Assembly: GCA_018674495.1 (NCBI GenBank)
Contig: JABHAA010000080.1
Span: 1 to 44,088, forward strand
Direction: 5' to 3'
From: Rhodospirillaceae bacterium
GTDB taxonomy: Bacteria > Pseudomonadota > Alphaproteobacteria > Rhodospirillales > UBA2165
Length of the DNA stretch: 44,088 nt
The translations under genes were made by a program, and so were the position numbers. The notes beneath the pieces are model-generated. The model was not told where the DNA came from and searched no databases. It saw nothing but the letters and a program-made list of their open reading frames with translations. Shown here in pieces: positions 16,391-24,924 of the stretch. The stretch's first letter is position 1, and each line of letters starts with the position of its first letter.

Positions 16391-18346
16391 TCAGCCGATA
16401 GTCGGCTTTTCGGGCAAACCCCACTCCCAATGTAAAATTTTTCCTTCGCTAAATACTTGATTTGGTTTGATCCCAAGTTCCTTCCGCGCTTTTTTTATGG
16501 TCGATTTGGAATGACCCTCTGCCACGGCCAAAGTTTCAATATCGCTTACCGCTTTGGGACCGTCTTCAAGCAATTGTACGAGGAAATCCCTGGCATCTTT
16601 CAATGCCCCGGTCTTTTCTGGCTTTGGCTCAGACACAAGTTCGTTGGCCGTCACATCGGTTAACCCGATCCAATTTACCGCTGGGGCTTCCCAGTGCTGA
16701 TCATCATCCATCGACCCAGTTTGAGACTCCAATTGGTATTGCCATGATTTTGGGTATTTCCCAAGATTGTTTTTGGTCACAGCGAGAACACGGCTGTCTG
16801 GTTCATAAGGGTCATGTCCAACCAATAAAGCTGTCCTAGCTGCACCTATCATGCCTATGGACCCACCTCCTCGGTACATGGCGGATGAACCTGTTTTTTT
16901 TGTCAAATGGCGGACCGCTATAACCGCCACACCAGTTTCTTCTGCCAGAGACTTAAGCGGACCCAATGCCCGGCGAATTTGTTGATCATTGTGGGTATGT
17001 GTTGAGGCGCCGAAAAAGGCTACGAGAGGCTCTATGATCAACAACCTCGCACCGATGTTGAGAATGGTGTCACGAATAAGACCGAGGCCCTCAGGAATTG
17101 AAATTAGTTCTGTCGAACCGTCCTGAAAAGTTACGTTCCCGACCAAGGCTATTTTGTCGATGTCAGCATTCGCAGCGATGAGGCGAGGAACCACAGTCGT
17201 GTCATAATTGTCTTCACAACTTAAAATCAAGACACCTGCAGGATCGCACTTCATTCCTCCTGGTAGGCCCAGTCCAGCGGACTGGCGGGCGGCAAGATCA
17301 AGACAAATTGTGGATTTTCCCATGCTAGGATCGCCATCAAGAATCGTAATTGCACCGTAGGCAACGCGATCCTGCCAAAACCACTCGACTTCTTTGACGG
17401 AAACTTGACTGGCCAATACAACATCGAGACTTCCGGCTGCTATATCGTCGGCCATAGGGGGCATCGTGTCGTCGAGGATACTCAGTCCTTCGGTAATTTT
17501 CTGAACTAAGTCATTACCATCCTGTCCAATTAAATTGATGAGAGTAGGCCAGCCGGTGACGGCTTTTCCTGCTTTGATTTTCTCAAATGTAGGAGCAACC
17601 ACATCGGCTCGTTTCTGTGCCTCATCGTCTCCGGCGGCGATGGCGACGTTTAGAATAAATGTTTCGACGAACTGGGGAGAGCGTTTGGCATTCAACATTC
17701 CACCGGCGACTGCCATTGCCATGTCCTGACGAAAGCCTTCTGAACCAGCCCATATACGTGCCAATAGAGACGCGGCACAGACTTGGCCGAGACATTTTAT
17801 CAATTGTGAATAACCTACATGCGTAGGATGACCTGACTTTCCTTTTTCGAAGCGGACAGTCTCTCCCGTGGGATGGGTCGAACATGGGAACATCGTCAGT
17901 TGATCATCTCCACGTATTTCTGCGAATAAAGTCTTTTCGCCTCCGACAACAGCTTCATATTTTGTTGATTTGACCGATCCATCCACCTGGTAAATAAAAT
18001 GCCCTGGAGAACTTGATTCGCGGCCAAACACACAATCCGTTTTTGGCAGCAATGGCGCGGCTAACATCCGTGCTTCTGGAGAATCCAAATCAATGTCAGC
18101 TAGACCACCATGCCCCTGCCCCATCCGTAGTGCTACTCCCCTACCATCACCAAAATCGGTTTGAGCTTGAGCAGGATCGAAGGAGTAATCCTTCCATTTC
18201 ACCGCCGGCTTCTTACTTTCCGGCACAAGCGGAACAGGGTCGAAACCATATTGGTCGTATTTTATGGCCGCCTCAGACGCTGATTTGATGCCATTAAATG
18301 GAAATTGGTTGGATTTCGCCGGAGCTTTTTTTATGACAATGCTCAT
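16391..18346 (-). CDS. Primase-polymerase and RepA-like helicase fusion of an integrative element
   Basis: A 651-residue replication protein. The N-terminal third (about 20-210) is a bifunctional primase-polymerase-like domain: AAIKYDQYGFDPVPLVPESKKP, then GLADIDLDS with the catalytic acidic pair, and later strands. The centre (about 310-530) is a RecA-fold, RepA/AAA_25-like helicase with Walker A GDPSMGKST, Walker B LLIIEPLVAFF and HLTKKTG. The C-terminus (about 575-640) has a winged-helix-like segment (HSKSTIKKARKELGI). Such proteins replicate plasmids, phage satellites and integrative elements. ATG 18346 has GGGGAGGA six bases upstream and overlaps the stop of the AlpA-like gene by 4 bp, indicating translational coupling. 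Confidence 0.88.
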   Translation of the reverse strand: MSIVIKKAPAKSNQFPFNGIKSASEAAIKYDQYGFDPVPLVPESKKPAVKWKDYSFDPAQAQTDFGDGRGVALRMGQGHGGLADIDLDSPEARMLAAPLLPKTDCVFGRESSSPGHFIYQVDGSVKSTKYEAVVGGEKTLFAEIRGDDQLTMFPCSTHPTGETVRFEKGKSGHPTHVGYSQLIKCLGQVCAASLLARIWAGSEGFRQDMAMAVAGGMLNAKRSPQFVETFILNVAIAAGDDEAQKRADVVAPTFEKIKAGKAVTGWPTLINLIGQDGNDLVQKITEGLSILDDTMPPMADDIAAGSLDVVLASQVSVKEVEWFWQDRVAYGAITILDGDPSMGKSTICLDLAARQSAGLGLPGGMKCDPAGVLILSCEDNYDTTVVPRLIAANADIDKIALVGNVTFQDGSTELISIPEGLGLIRDTILNIGARLLIIEPLVAFFGASTHTHNDQQIRRALGPLKSLAEETGVAVIAVRHLTKKTGSSAMYRGGGSIGMIGAARTALLVGHDPYEPDSRVLAVTKNNLGKYPKSWQYQLESQTGSMDDDQHWEAPAVNWIGLTDVTANELVSEPKPEKTGALKDARDFLVQLLEDGPKAVSDIETLAVAEGHSKSTIKKARKELGIKPNQVFSEGKILHWEWGLPEKPTIG

Positions 18347-18633
18347 GATGCGTCCTCCCCATCGGCGAGGAATTCGGCTCGGTGACTGTCAATCCATGCA
18401 TCCCATGCTGCTAGGTCGATTAGTAGGCGTCGTCCCAAACGAACAATCGCCATTTCTAATCCGTTCCCGCCGACTAAATCTCCTCGGCTGTTGTACCTGG
18501 GATTTGCTTCGAAAATTAAATGTCTAACCGCACTTTCGGTTAGCCACCCGTACTTCGGAAGTTGTGCCAACTGCCGAACCGTGACGAGACATCCTCCTCG
18601 CCGTTGATGAATTGCGATTTCCCTACTAGACAT
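18343..18633 (-). CDS. AlpA/excisionase-like HTH protein
   Basis: A 96-residue DNA-binding protein. The sequence TVRQLAQLPKYGWLTESAVRHLIFEANPRYNSRG, with GRRLLIDLAAWDAWI near the end, fits the MerR-like winged-helix of AlpA/excisionase-type proteins (the final segment is the usual 'RKVLIDlekFdaWi' position). In satellites such proteins activate or direct excision. ATG 18633 has AAGGAGGA seven bases upstream. The end overlaps the primase start by 4 bp. It is the third gene of the minus-strand operon int, unknown, alpA-like, pri-rep. Confidence 0.75.
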   Translation of the reverse strand: MSSREIAIHQRRGGCLVTVRQLAQLPKYGWLTESAVRHLIFEANPRYNSRGDLVGGNGLEMAIVRLGRRLLIDLAAWDAWIDSHRAEFLADGEDAS

Positions 18634-18730
18634 TTCCGATCCTCCTTGACCGCTGTTGAACTCTGCGGATCAAGGTATAAATGTCTCGACTTTTAATAAA
18701 TTGCCGGAAGAAACAAGTTAGATCAGTTTC

Positions 18731-19324
18731 TCAGATCAGTTTTTTGACGATAGTCGCCCAGTCCAGTTTTGGCAGGTCTTCTTCGCCTTTTCTGGGACGC
18801 CCGTTCACTCCAGTCCATAAACCTTTCAAGTGTTTCCGAATAGTAACGGCACTGAAACTTGGGAGCGTCATTCCGTCTTTCAAATGTACTGGTAACTCAG
18901 TAAGCAAACCCGCAACCTGGGCTTTACGGATTTGGGGATATTGCTCACGAATCGCTGTAGCTGCTTTTCGGTATAGAAATTTTGCTTCCTTGTTCGCATC
19001 CGATGGCCCTGTTGTAACCCCATGGTTTAAGTAAGCCTTCAAGACCGGCTTGTGAAAACCGTGTTTCATATCTTCAAGGTGCCGCATGATCGTGCCGGGT
19101 ATAAATCTTGGCTCTCCATCACCTTCGTCAACAACAGGTCTGATACGCCCCCGATCTAATTCCTTTTTGAGCCAATAGAATGTCTTTGATGCGTGAGATG
19201 TTGATCTTGGCAGCAGTTGTCCAACAGACGTTGCCGGATCGAGATTGTGGACATAGTGGGCGGCCTCCGACAACGACCACGTTGACATCATGGCCCCATA
19301 CAAGACCGCTGGCTCGATGGTCAC
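18731..19324 (-). CDS. Element-encoded protein, unknown function
   Basis: A 197-residue protein with GTG at 19324 overlapping the integrase stop by 4 bp (GTGA), or an internal ATG ten or so codons later. The N-terminal part (WSLSEAAHYVHNLDP, about 16-30) and the following FYWLKKELDRGRI look helix-turn-helix like, and there is a basic helical C-terminus (FSAVTIRKHLKGLW). This might be a DNA-binding protein of the element. No domain is recognised with confidence. It lies between the integrase and the AlpA-like gene in one operon. Confidence 0.7.
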   Translation of the reverse strand: MTIEPAVLYGAMMSTWSLSEAAHYVHNLDPATSVGQLLPRSTSHASKTFYWLKKELDRGRIRPVVDEGDGEPRFIPGTIMRHLEDMKHGFHKPVLKAYLNHGVTTGPSDANKEAKFLYRKAATAIREQYPQIRKAQVAGLLTELPVHLKDGMTLPSFSAVTIRKHLKGLWTGVNGRPRKGEEDLPKLDWATIVKKLI

Positions 19325-20391
19325 GACAATTCGTCCACAAATATCACCGCGTTCATGCGTTCGACGACGCCTGCCGTGTGCGGTTCGGTTAGGTGGGCGT
19401 AGCGCCGAACCATGTCGTAGGATTTATGCCCTAACACCTCTGCAATCTCGGCCAACGTCGCACCATTCATTGCGAGGTAACTTGCGGCGCTATGGCGTAA
19501 ATCGTGGAAACGAAAGTCGTCTACTCCTGCGTCTGCAAGTGCTTTGGACCACGCTTTCGAAATCTCAACCGGCTTCCCAGTTTTGGCACTTGGAAAAAGA
19601 TAGTCCGAAGAATTGGATTTGGTCGATTGATGGTTGACCAGCAAATCATACGCATGACCTGCTGCTGGTACCGTGCGTATTTCTTTGTTCTTGGTTTCAC
19701 GGAAGATCAAAACACGCCGTTCAAAATCAACATCGCTCCATTTAAGATTTAGTATCTCCGACCTCCTCGCACCTGTGGAAAGCGCCAGAACAACGATCAT
19801 GTAGACATACTTACTATTGCTCTCCCGACACGCCTTGAGAAGGCGCTCACGGTCATCGTCATTAAGTGGGTTATCACGGCCCTTGGGTTCCGGGAGATTG
19901 CCCAAGCCTGTCATCGGTGACTCCGATAACCACTTGAACTCTTTAATTGCTATCGAAAATACGTGTGAAACTGCTGCACAGTAACGGTTGATCGTAGCCG
20001 AACTAATCGAATGGCCATAACGATTCTCTCTTTTGGCAAGTTTCTCCCGGCCTTCCTGAACAAGGTCTGTAGATAAATCCGATAATCGAAAGTCACCCAG
20101 TTGGTCTTTCCACCAAAGCAATTGGCGCTTTTGGTCTTTTGCCGAAGCTGGCTTACGAGGAAGCACTACTTCAATATAACGATCAACCAATTCGGCAAAT
20201 GTATGCTTCTTAGCCGCGACATTATTTTTGTAACGTCCTTCCTCAATTGATGCCTCAATTGACTGCCCCCATTTCTTGGCATCCGTTTTACGAACGAAAG
20301 TGGCTGTCTGCGGAGGGTATCCCCTTCGTCGAACAAGGGCGCGATAACTTTTGGTGCCGTCTTTAGCGACACGAACTTGGATGCTGGCCAC
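19321..20391 (-). CDS. Tyrosine integrase of a tRNA-Arg-associated element
   Basis: A 356-residue phage-type integrase. The N-terminus has a small arm-binding-like beta domain (IQVRVAKDGTKSYRALVRRRG), followed by a SAM-like domain (about 62-160) and the catalytic domain: R in STGARRSEILNL, K in TKNKEIRTVP, H-x2-R in FHDLRHSAASYL, H in LGHKSYDMVRRYAHL, and the nucleophile tyrosine in RRYAHL. It catalyses integration and excision. Start is GTG 20391 with AAGGAG six bases upstream. The gene is 130 bp from the 3' end of tRNA-Arg on the same strand, the usual position for a tRNA-targeting integrase. Confidence 0.96.
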   Translation of the reverse strand: MASIQVRVAKDGTKSYRALVRRRGYPPQTATFVRKTDAKKWGQSIEASIEEGRYKNNVAAKKHTFAELVDRYIEVVLPRKPASAKDQKRQLLWWKDQLGDFRLSDLSTDLVQEGREKLAKRENRYGHSISSATINRYCAAVSHVFSIAIKEFKWLSESPMTGLGNLPEPKGRDNPLNDDDRERLLKACRESNSKYVYMIVVLALSTGARRSEILNLKWSDVDFERRVLIFRETKNKEIRTVPAAGHAYDLLVNHQSTKSNSSDYLFPSAKTGKPVEISKAWSKALADAGVDDFRFHDLRHSAASYLAMNGATLAEIAEVLGHKSYDMVRRYAHLTEPHTAGVVERMNAVIFVDELS

Positions 20392-20457
20392 AATGCACTC
20401 CTTTGCATGACCTTATCCTTATCGTGCCTCACGTACCGTGGTCTTACAATAGTAATT

Positions 20458-20475
20458 GTACCATACGTGTACCAT
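20458..20475. repeat. Direct repeats near the integrase start, candidate arm-type sites
   Basis: GTACCAT occurs at 20458-20464 and 20469-20475, starting 11 bp apart, with a related CGTACCGTGG at 20432. The repeats lie between the integrase start and tRNA-Arg, where integrase arm-binding sites of attR would be expected. Their binding role is inference. Confidence 0.35.
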
Positions 20476-20521
20476 GAGGTGTTTTTGAAGAAATATGTTT
20501 ATTGTAACCTATTGAAAAGAC

Positions 20522-20598
20522 TGGTGACCCCGGCAGGATTCGAACCTGCGACCTACAGATTAGGAATCTGTCGCTCTATCCGACTGAGCTACGGGGCC
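20522..20598 (-). tRNA. tRNA-Arg (anticodon CCT)
   Basis: A 77-nt cloverleaf with encoded CCA. Acceptor GGCCCCG pairs with CGGGGTC (one G-U), the D arm is GCTCAGTCGGATAGAGC, the anticodon stem ACAGA/TCTGT carries loop TTCCTAA with CCT at positions 34-36, and the T arm is GCAGGTTCGAATCCTGC. Its 3' end faces the integrase 130 bp away. The element appears to be integrated at this 3' end; I could not find a second copy of the 3' end in the window. Confidence 0.97.
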
Positions 20599-20979
20599 GC
20601 TCGCGATTTGGCGCGGGCGCTTATAGCATAGCCGACAAAGTTGCGCGAGACATTGCCGGAACTTGCATCTGAATCAATTCAGACTATATCAGCTTGGTGC
20701 TCTTTTACATTGTGAATAGGAAGAACTGATCCCCGTCCGGCCAGGCCATGGTTGGCGCGACAGTTTCTATGCGCGCGCAACGTGGCTGGCGGGCCTATTT
20801 GCCGCATTTAACGTGAGCACTGGAGCATCGGGTGCAAGGGACAGCCTGAAAACCGTAAGGAACCATAAGGAACCGTAAGGAATAGTAATAAAACGGTATG
20901 GTCGATTTTGGAAAAATATGTCGCAGCCATGTGTCTGATGAGGCGGCGGCATACTAGGGATGGTAGGCTGGGCAGGTTT
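20599..20979. other. Non-coding region with three tandem decamers
   Basis: This 381-bp spacer separates tRNA-Arg from pagL. It contains three tandem copies of the 10-bp unit AACCRTAAGG (20851-20880), followed directly by AATAGTAATA. Small reading frames here overlap pagL or lack ribosome sites. No gene is supported. The promoter of tRNA-Arg should lie at its left part, but I cannot place it. Confidence 0.4.
20851..20880. repeat. Three tandem 10-bp repeats AACCRTAAGG
   Basis: The copies are AACCGTAAGG, AACCATAAGG and AACCGTAAGG, with no gap between them. The period equals about one turn of the DNA helix. It could be a protein-binding array or simple slippage. It lies downstream of pagL and upstream of tRNA-Arg. 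Confidence 0.7.
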
Positions 20980-21525
20980 TTATTTCCCGAACAAGTTATC
21001 CAGCGGCAGAGAATAATAGAGGGTGGCGGTTTCGGTGCCTGGGTTGGCATCGCCCAGGCTAGCGTTGGAATAGTGGGAGATGGCCAGGCCAAGGCGGGAG
21101 CGATTATCGAAACGGTAGGCTAACTCAAGCTGCGAGCGGAACTCAACCGTATGACCCAAATCCAGATCATCGTTGCCGCCCCAATAAGCATGGGGCGCGA
21201 AGCTGGGGGTCAGCACGAAGCGGCGGCCGAGAAAGATGTCGATCAGCACGCCGGCGCCGACGAAGCCGTGGCCCGGGCTGGTATAGGCGACCGCCGCGAA
21301 CGGCTTGAACACCCACAGCTTTTTCGACGAACGGTATTCCAGGCGGAACTCGGCACCCTGGTCCTTCTGCCGGTTGAAATCGAAATAGCCGGCGCCGACG
21401 GACAGGAAATCGGGATCATCGGCCAGCGCCGGTGCACTGGTCGCCAAACCCAGCATCGCAACGCCGATCACGGCGGCCAACCCAGACCTTATGACTTTAA
21501 CCGTGGATTTAAAAAATGTCTTCAC
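20980..21525 (-). CDS. pagL: Lipid A 3-O-deacylase (PagL family)
   Basis: A 181-residue outer-membrane enzyme that removes the 3-O acyl chain of lipid A. A signal peptide ends near APALA-DD (residue 35). The mature part alternates short amphipathic strands typical of an 8-stranded barrel (for example FLSVGAGYFDF, KPFAAVAYTS, FVLTPSFAPHAYW). The catalytic H-x-S-N is at SHYSNASLGDANPGTE (H151, S153), with an acidic residue at E165, exactly the PagL layout. Length fits the family (about 170-190). It sits alone between tRNA-Arg and the convergently read pip gene region; nothing suggests co-regulation. Confidence 0.9.
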   Translation of the reverse strand: MKTFFKSTVKVIRSGLAAVIGVAMLGLATSAPALADDPDFLSVGAGYFDFNRQKDQGAEFRLEYRSSKKLWVFKPFAAVAYTSPGHGFVGAGVLIDIFLGRRFVLTPSFAPHAYWGGNDDLDLGHTVEFRSQLELAYRFDNRSRLGLAISHYSNASLGDANPGTETATLYYSLPLDNLFGK

Positions 21526-21612
21526 CGGTGGGCCCCCTGCCCTTTGATTTCGCAGGCCATACTAGGCGCTCGCCGATTTGATGCAAGCCGAAAGCGTGCG
21601 CAACGGCCTTAG

Positions 21613-22572
21613 CTACAATTGTTTGAAACGCTCGGTCGCCGCCACCAAGGCCGAGCGGATCGACGACTCCATGGCCGAATGGCCGGCGTCGGGAACGATC
21701 ACAAGCTCGGCGCCATCCCAGGCGGTGGCCAGCTCGTCGGCGGTGCGCACCGGGCACACCATGTCGTAGCGGCCCTGCACAAGCGTCGCAGGAAGATGAT
21801 TGATGCGATCCACATTGGCCAAAAAATGATCGTCGGCAAGAAACAGATCATTGACGAAGTAATGCGCCTCGATGCGCGCCAAAGCCAAGGCTTCGCGCCC
21901 GGATTCCAGGTTGGAGACGCTGCGCGGGCTCGGCATCAAGGTGGAGCAAGCACCCTCAAAGCGAGCCCAGACCCTCGCCGCAGGACCATGCACGGACGCG
22001 TCGGAATCCATCAAAAGGCGGTGATAGGCGGTAAGCGGATCATCCCGGTCGGCTTCATCCAGATGCGCCAAAAAGGCGCGCCAGTTTTCCGGAAACACGG
22101 CTTTGATGCCGCCCAGGAACCAGTCCAGCTCCAACTGGCGGCAAAGGAAGATGCCGCGCAACACGAAGCCCGACACTCTTTCTGGATGCTCGATGCCGTA
22201 GGCCAGCGCCAAAGCCGACCCCCAGGAGCCGCCGAACACCAGCCATTCATCGATTTCCAGATGGCTGCGCAGGGTCTCCATATCGCCTACCAGATGCTGG
22301 GTGGTGTTGTCAGTGGTCTCTGCGAACGGCTTCGAGCGGCCGGAACCGCGCTGATCGAAAACCACGATCCGGTAGTAGTCGGGATCAAAAAACCGCCGGT
22401 GCGAAGGCGAGGCGCCGGCCCCCGGCCCGCCATGCAAAAACACCGCCGGCACGCCATCGGGATTGCCCGACACCTCCCAATACATTTGATGGTGTCCGTC
22501 GAGATCAAGCATACCCTTTGCATGGGGCTGGATCTCGGGATAAAGCTGGTTCTGGGATTGCGATACGTCCAT
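21613..22572 (-). CDS. pip: Proline iminopeptidase (alpha/beta hydrolase, S33)
   Basis: A 319-residue cytosolic peptidase that releases N-terminal proline from peptides. Motifs: oxyanion HGGPGAG (47-53), VFDQRGSGRS, nucleophile S116 in GGSWGSALALAY, and the C-terminal acid and histidine in GRYDMVCP and AGHSAM. Length matches the family (about 310-320). It starts at ATG 22572 and is divergent from the nuclease-like gene at 22571, with the start codons directly adjacent, so both promoters lie inside the opposite coding sequences or initiate internally. Confidence 0.95.
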   Translation of the reverse strand: MDVSQSQNQLYPEIQPHAKGMLDLDGHHQMYWEVSGNPDGVPAVFLHGGPGAGASPSHRRFFDPDYYRIVVFDQRGSGRSKPFAETTDNTTQHLVGDMETLRSHLEIDEWLVFGGSWGSALALAYGIEHPERVSGFVLRGIFLCRQLELDWFLGGIKAVFPENWRAFLAHLDEADRDDPLTAYHRLLMDSDASVHGPAARVWARFEGACSTLMPSPRSVSNLESGREALALARIEAHYFVNDLFLADDHFLANVDRINHLPATLVQGRYDMVCPVRTADELATAWDGAELVIVPDAGHSAMESSIRSALVAATERFKQL

Positions 22573-23419
22573 GGCTTTAAGGTCTATTGCTTCGCCAATG
22601 ATGAGTCAAAACCAAATCTTCGGCAAGATTACCTGCGCCGTTCTGACGGGCGCGCTTTGGCTATTGGCCGGTCAAGGGGTGGCCCAAGAGCTGAACCAGG
22701 CGTTGCAGCCCGGCGGCGTGGCGGTGATCCGGGGCATCGTCGATGGCGACACGGTAACCATGCAAGAAGCCATATCAGGGGCTACCCAAATCAGGCTGGT
22801 GGGTATCCAAGCGCCGAAGCTGCCCCTCGGCCGGCGGGGATTTCAGAAATGGCCGCTGGCCGACGCCGCCAAGGCGTTTCTCAGCCGACTGGCCGGCGAC
22901 AGAAAGGTGCGGCTTTCCCATGGCGGGCGGCGCATGGACCGGCACGGAAGGTTGTTGGCGCATCTCAATCTGGAGGACGGCGCCTGGGTGCAAGGCGCGT
23001 TGCTGAGCGCCGGCCTGGCGCGGGTTTATTCGTTCGGCGACAACCGGGCGCGGGTGGCCGAAATGCTGGCGCTTGAGCGCGAGGCCCGCGTCGCCCGGCG
23101 CGGCATTTGGGCGCTGGATTATTACAGCATCCGAAACCCGGAAACCAGCGGCAGCCATATCAACACGTTCCAGATTGTCGAAGGCAAGGTTCTGGACGCC
23201 GCCGATGTTCGCGGCCGGGTGTATTTGAATTTCGGGCTCAACTGGCGCACCGACTTCACCCTGTCGCTGGCGCCCAGGGTGGTCAGATTGTTTCGCCGGG
23301 AAGGCATCGATCCGGTCGCCATGCAAGGCAAGCGCATCCGGGTGCGCGGCTGGCTCAAATCCTTCAACGGCCCTATGATCAAAGTTACCCATCCTGAGCA
23401 GATCGAGGTGCTTGATTGA
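22571..23419 (+). CDS. Secreted thermonuclease-like protein with altered active site
   Basis: A 282-residue protein with an N-terminal signal (AVLTGALWLLAGQGVAQ) and an SNase fold: VDGDTVTM, IRLVGIQAPKLPLG and DRHGRLLAHL, then GIW and a unique C-terminal ~100 residues (OB-like, IVEGKVLDAADVRGRVYLNFG). In staphylococcal nuclease the loop after IRL reads G-x-D-x-P-E with metal-binding D and catalytic E; here it reads GIQAPK, so two key residues are replaced. The arginine (DRHGR) is kept. It may bind nucleic acid or another ligand without cutting. Start may be ATG 22571 or ATG 22598. It overlaps the next gene (M48 protease) by 1 bp, so the two are co-expressed. Confidence 0.75.
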   Translation: MALRSIASPMMSQNQIFGKITCAVLTGALWLLAGQGVAQELNQALQPGGVAVIRGIVDGDTVTMQEAISGATQIRLVGIQAPKLPLGRRGFQKWPLADAAKAFLSRLAGDRKVRLSHGGRRMDRHGRLLAHLNLEDGAWVQGALLSAGLARVYSFGDNRARVAEMLALEREARVARRGIWALDYYSIRNPETSGSHINTFQIVEGKVLDAADVRGRVYLNFGLNWRTDFTLSLAPRVVRLFRREGIDPVAMQGKRIRVRGWLKSFNGPMIKVTHPEQIEVLD

Positions 23420-24891
23420 TGAACGCGCGGCCCCGCAATCGGTTATCGGGTATTTTGTTCTTGGTGCTGACGGTGCTCGGGCTTGGCGCTTGCGCGGTCA
23501 ATCCGGCGACCGGCGATCGCATGATCACCTTCGGCACGACACTTGAAGATGAGCGGCGCACCGGTGAGGCGCAGCACCCGGTCATCGTTAAGCAATTCGG
23601 CGGCGTCTATGGCGATCAGCGCTTGTCCCAATATGTGCAAGGCATCGGAACGAACCTCGCGCGGGCCTCGGAGCTGCCCAATATCGGCTGGCGGTTCACG
23701 GTCTTAAACTCGGAAAAGATCAACGCCTTTGCGCTGCCCGGCGGCTTTGTTTATGTCACCCGCGGGCTAATCGCGCTGGCCGGCAACGAGGCGGAGCTGG
23801 CCGGCGTCATGGCCCACGAGATCGGCCATGTGACGGCGCGCCATTCGACACAGCGCAAATCGAGCGGCACCCTCACCGAGATCGGAGCCACCGCCGCTGG
23901 CATCATTCTCGGCGGCGCCGCCGGGCAGTTGGCCAACGTAGTCGGGCAAGGCATCATCCAGCAATATTCCCAGGGCCAAGAGTTTCAGGCCGATGAGCTG
24001 GGTGTCCGCTATATCGCCCGTTTAGGCTACGATGCCCGAATGATGGCTAGCTTTTTGGCCAAAATGCGCGCCCACTCAGCCTTGCAGAACCGCATCAAGG
24101 GCCGGGGCGCCAACGAAATCGACAAAAGCAATTTTTTCGCCTCGCACCCGCGCACCCTGGACCGGGTGGAGCGCGCGATTGCCAACGCCAAGGGCGCCGC
24201 GCCCGGAAACTTGCAAAACCGCGAAGCGTTTATGAAGAATATCAACGGCCTTTTGTTTGGCTCCGATCCCAAGGAAGGCATCCTGACGGGCCGGGTTTAT
24301 GCCCATCCGATCATGGGATTTTCCTTTACCCTTCCCGCCGGCTTCACCGTCAACAATCGCCCCGACGCGCTGGTCGCCGTCGGCCCCGGCGGCGCCGGCG
24401 TCAAGTTCGATATTGCCGGCAAGCACGCCAATCCAGCCATGCGGGGCTATATCAAAAACGAATGGGCGCGCGGCCGGCAATTGGCGGATATGGAAAGCAT
24501 GACGGTCAATGGCATGCAGGCAGCAACGGCGCGCACGGCAATCAAGGACCGGCGCGGCACCAGCTACGATATCCGCTTTGTCGCCATTCGCCGGGACGCG
24601 GGGCGCATCTACCGGCTGATATTCCAAACGCCGCCAAACCTGACGCAGAAATTCAGCTTGGCGTTCCGGCGCACCACATTTTCCATGCGCAACCTGGCGC
24701 CGGCGGAAGCATCCGCAATCAAGCCTTTGCGCATTCGCATCCGCAACACCAGAGCCGGCGACACGGCGGCGGCTCTGGCGGCCCGGATGGCCATGGACCG
24801 GTTCGGGCCGGACTGGTTTCAAGTGTTGAACGGGCTCGTGCCCGGCGCACGAATAGCGCCGGGGACGCCGGTCAAGCTGGTGGTTCGTTAG
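23419..24891 (+). CDS. M48-family lipoprotein metalloprotease (BepA/YfgC-like) with LysM-like end
   Basis: A 490-residue envelope protease. Signal peptide with lipobox LGLGAC (Cys ~25). The M48 domain holds the zinc motif HEIGH (about 133-137) in VMAHEIGHVTARH, with the third ligand in QEFQADELGVRYI (about 190). BepA-type proteins degrade or assist misfolded outer-membrane proteins. The C-terminal region (about 430-490) reads IRNTRAGDTAAALAARM, ending GPDWFQVLNGLVPGARI and PVKLVV, LysM-like. ATG 23419 overlaps the TGA of the preceding gene (TGATG). Convergent with carD. Confidence 0.9.
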   Translation: MNARPRNRLSGILFLVLTVLGLGACAVNPATGDRMITFGTTLEDERRTGEAQHPVIVKQFGGVYGDQRLSQYVQGIGTNLARASELPNIGWRFTVLNSEKINAFALPGGFVYVTRGLIALAGNEAELAGVMAHEIGHVTARHSTQRKSSGTLTEIGATAAGIILGGAAGQLANVVGQGIIQQYSQGQEFQADELGVRYIARLGYDARMMASFLAKMRAHSALQNRIKGRGANEIDKSNFFASHPRTLDRVERAIANAKGAAPGNLQNREAFMKNINGLLFGSDPKEGILTGRVYAHPIMGFSFTLPAGFTVNNRPDALVAVGPGGAGVKFDIAGKHANPAMRGYIKNEWARGRQLADMESMTVNGMQAATARTAIKDRRGTSYDIRFVAIRRDAGRIYRLIFQTPPNLTQKFSLAFRRTTFSMRNLAPAEASAIKPLRIRIRNTRAGDTAAALAARMAMDRFGPDWFQVLNGLVPGARIAPGTPVKLVVR

Positions 24892-24924
24892 ACGAATCGC
24901 TTAAAAGATCGGGCGCTCAGGAAA

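Noticed and set aside
20500..20600. Search for a second copy of the tRNA-Arg 3' end as attL of the element
   Set aside because: No matching stretch of the tRNA 3' half was found elsewhere in the window; the left end is either diverged or outside.
21619..23076. Long 485-codon plus-strand frame over pip and the nuclease-like gene
   Set aside because: It is antisense to pip with no recognisable domain; pip and the nuclease-like gene explain the region.
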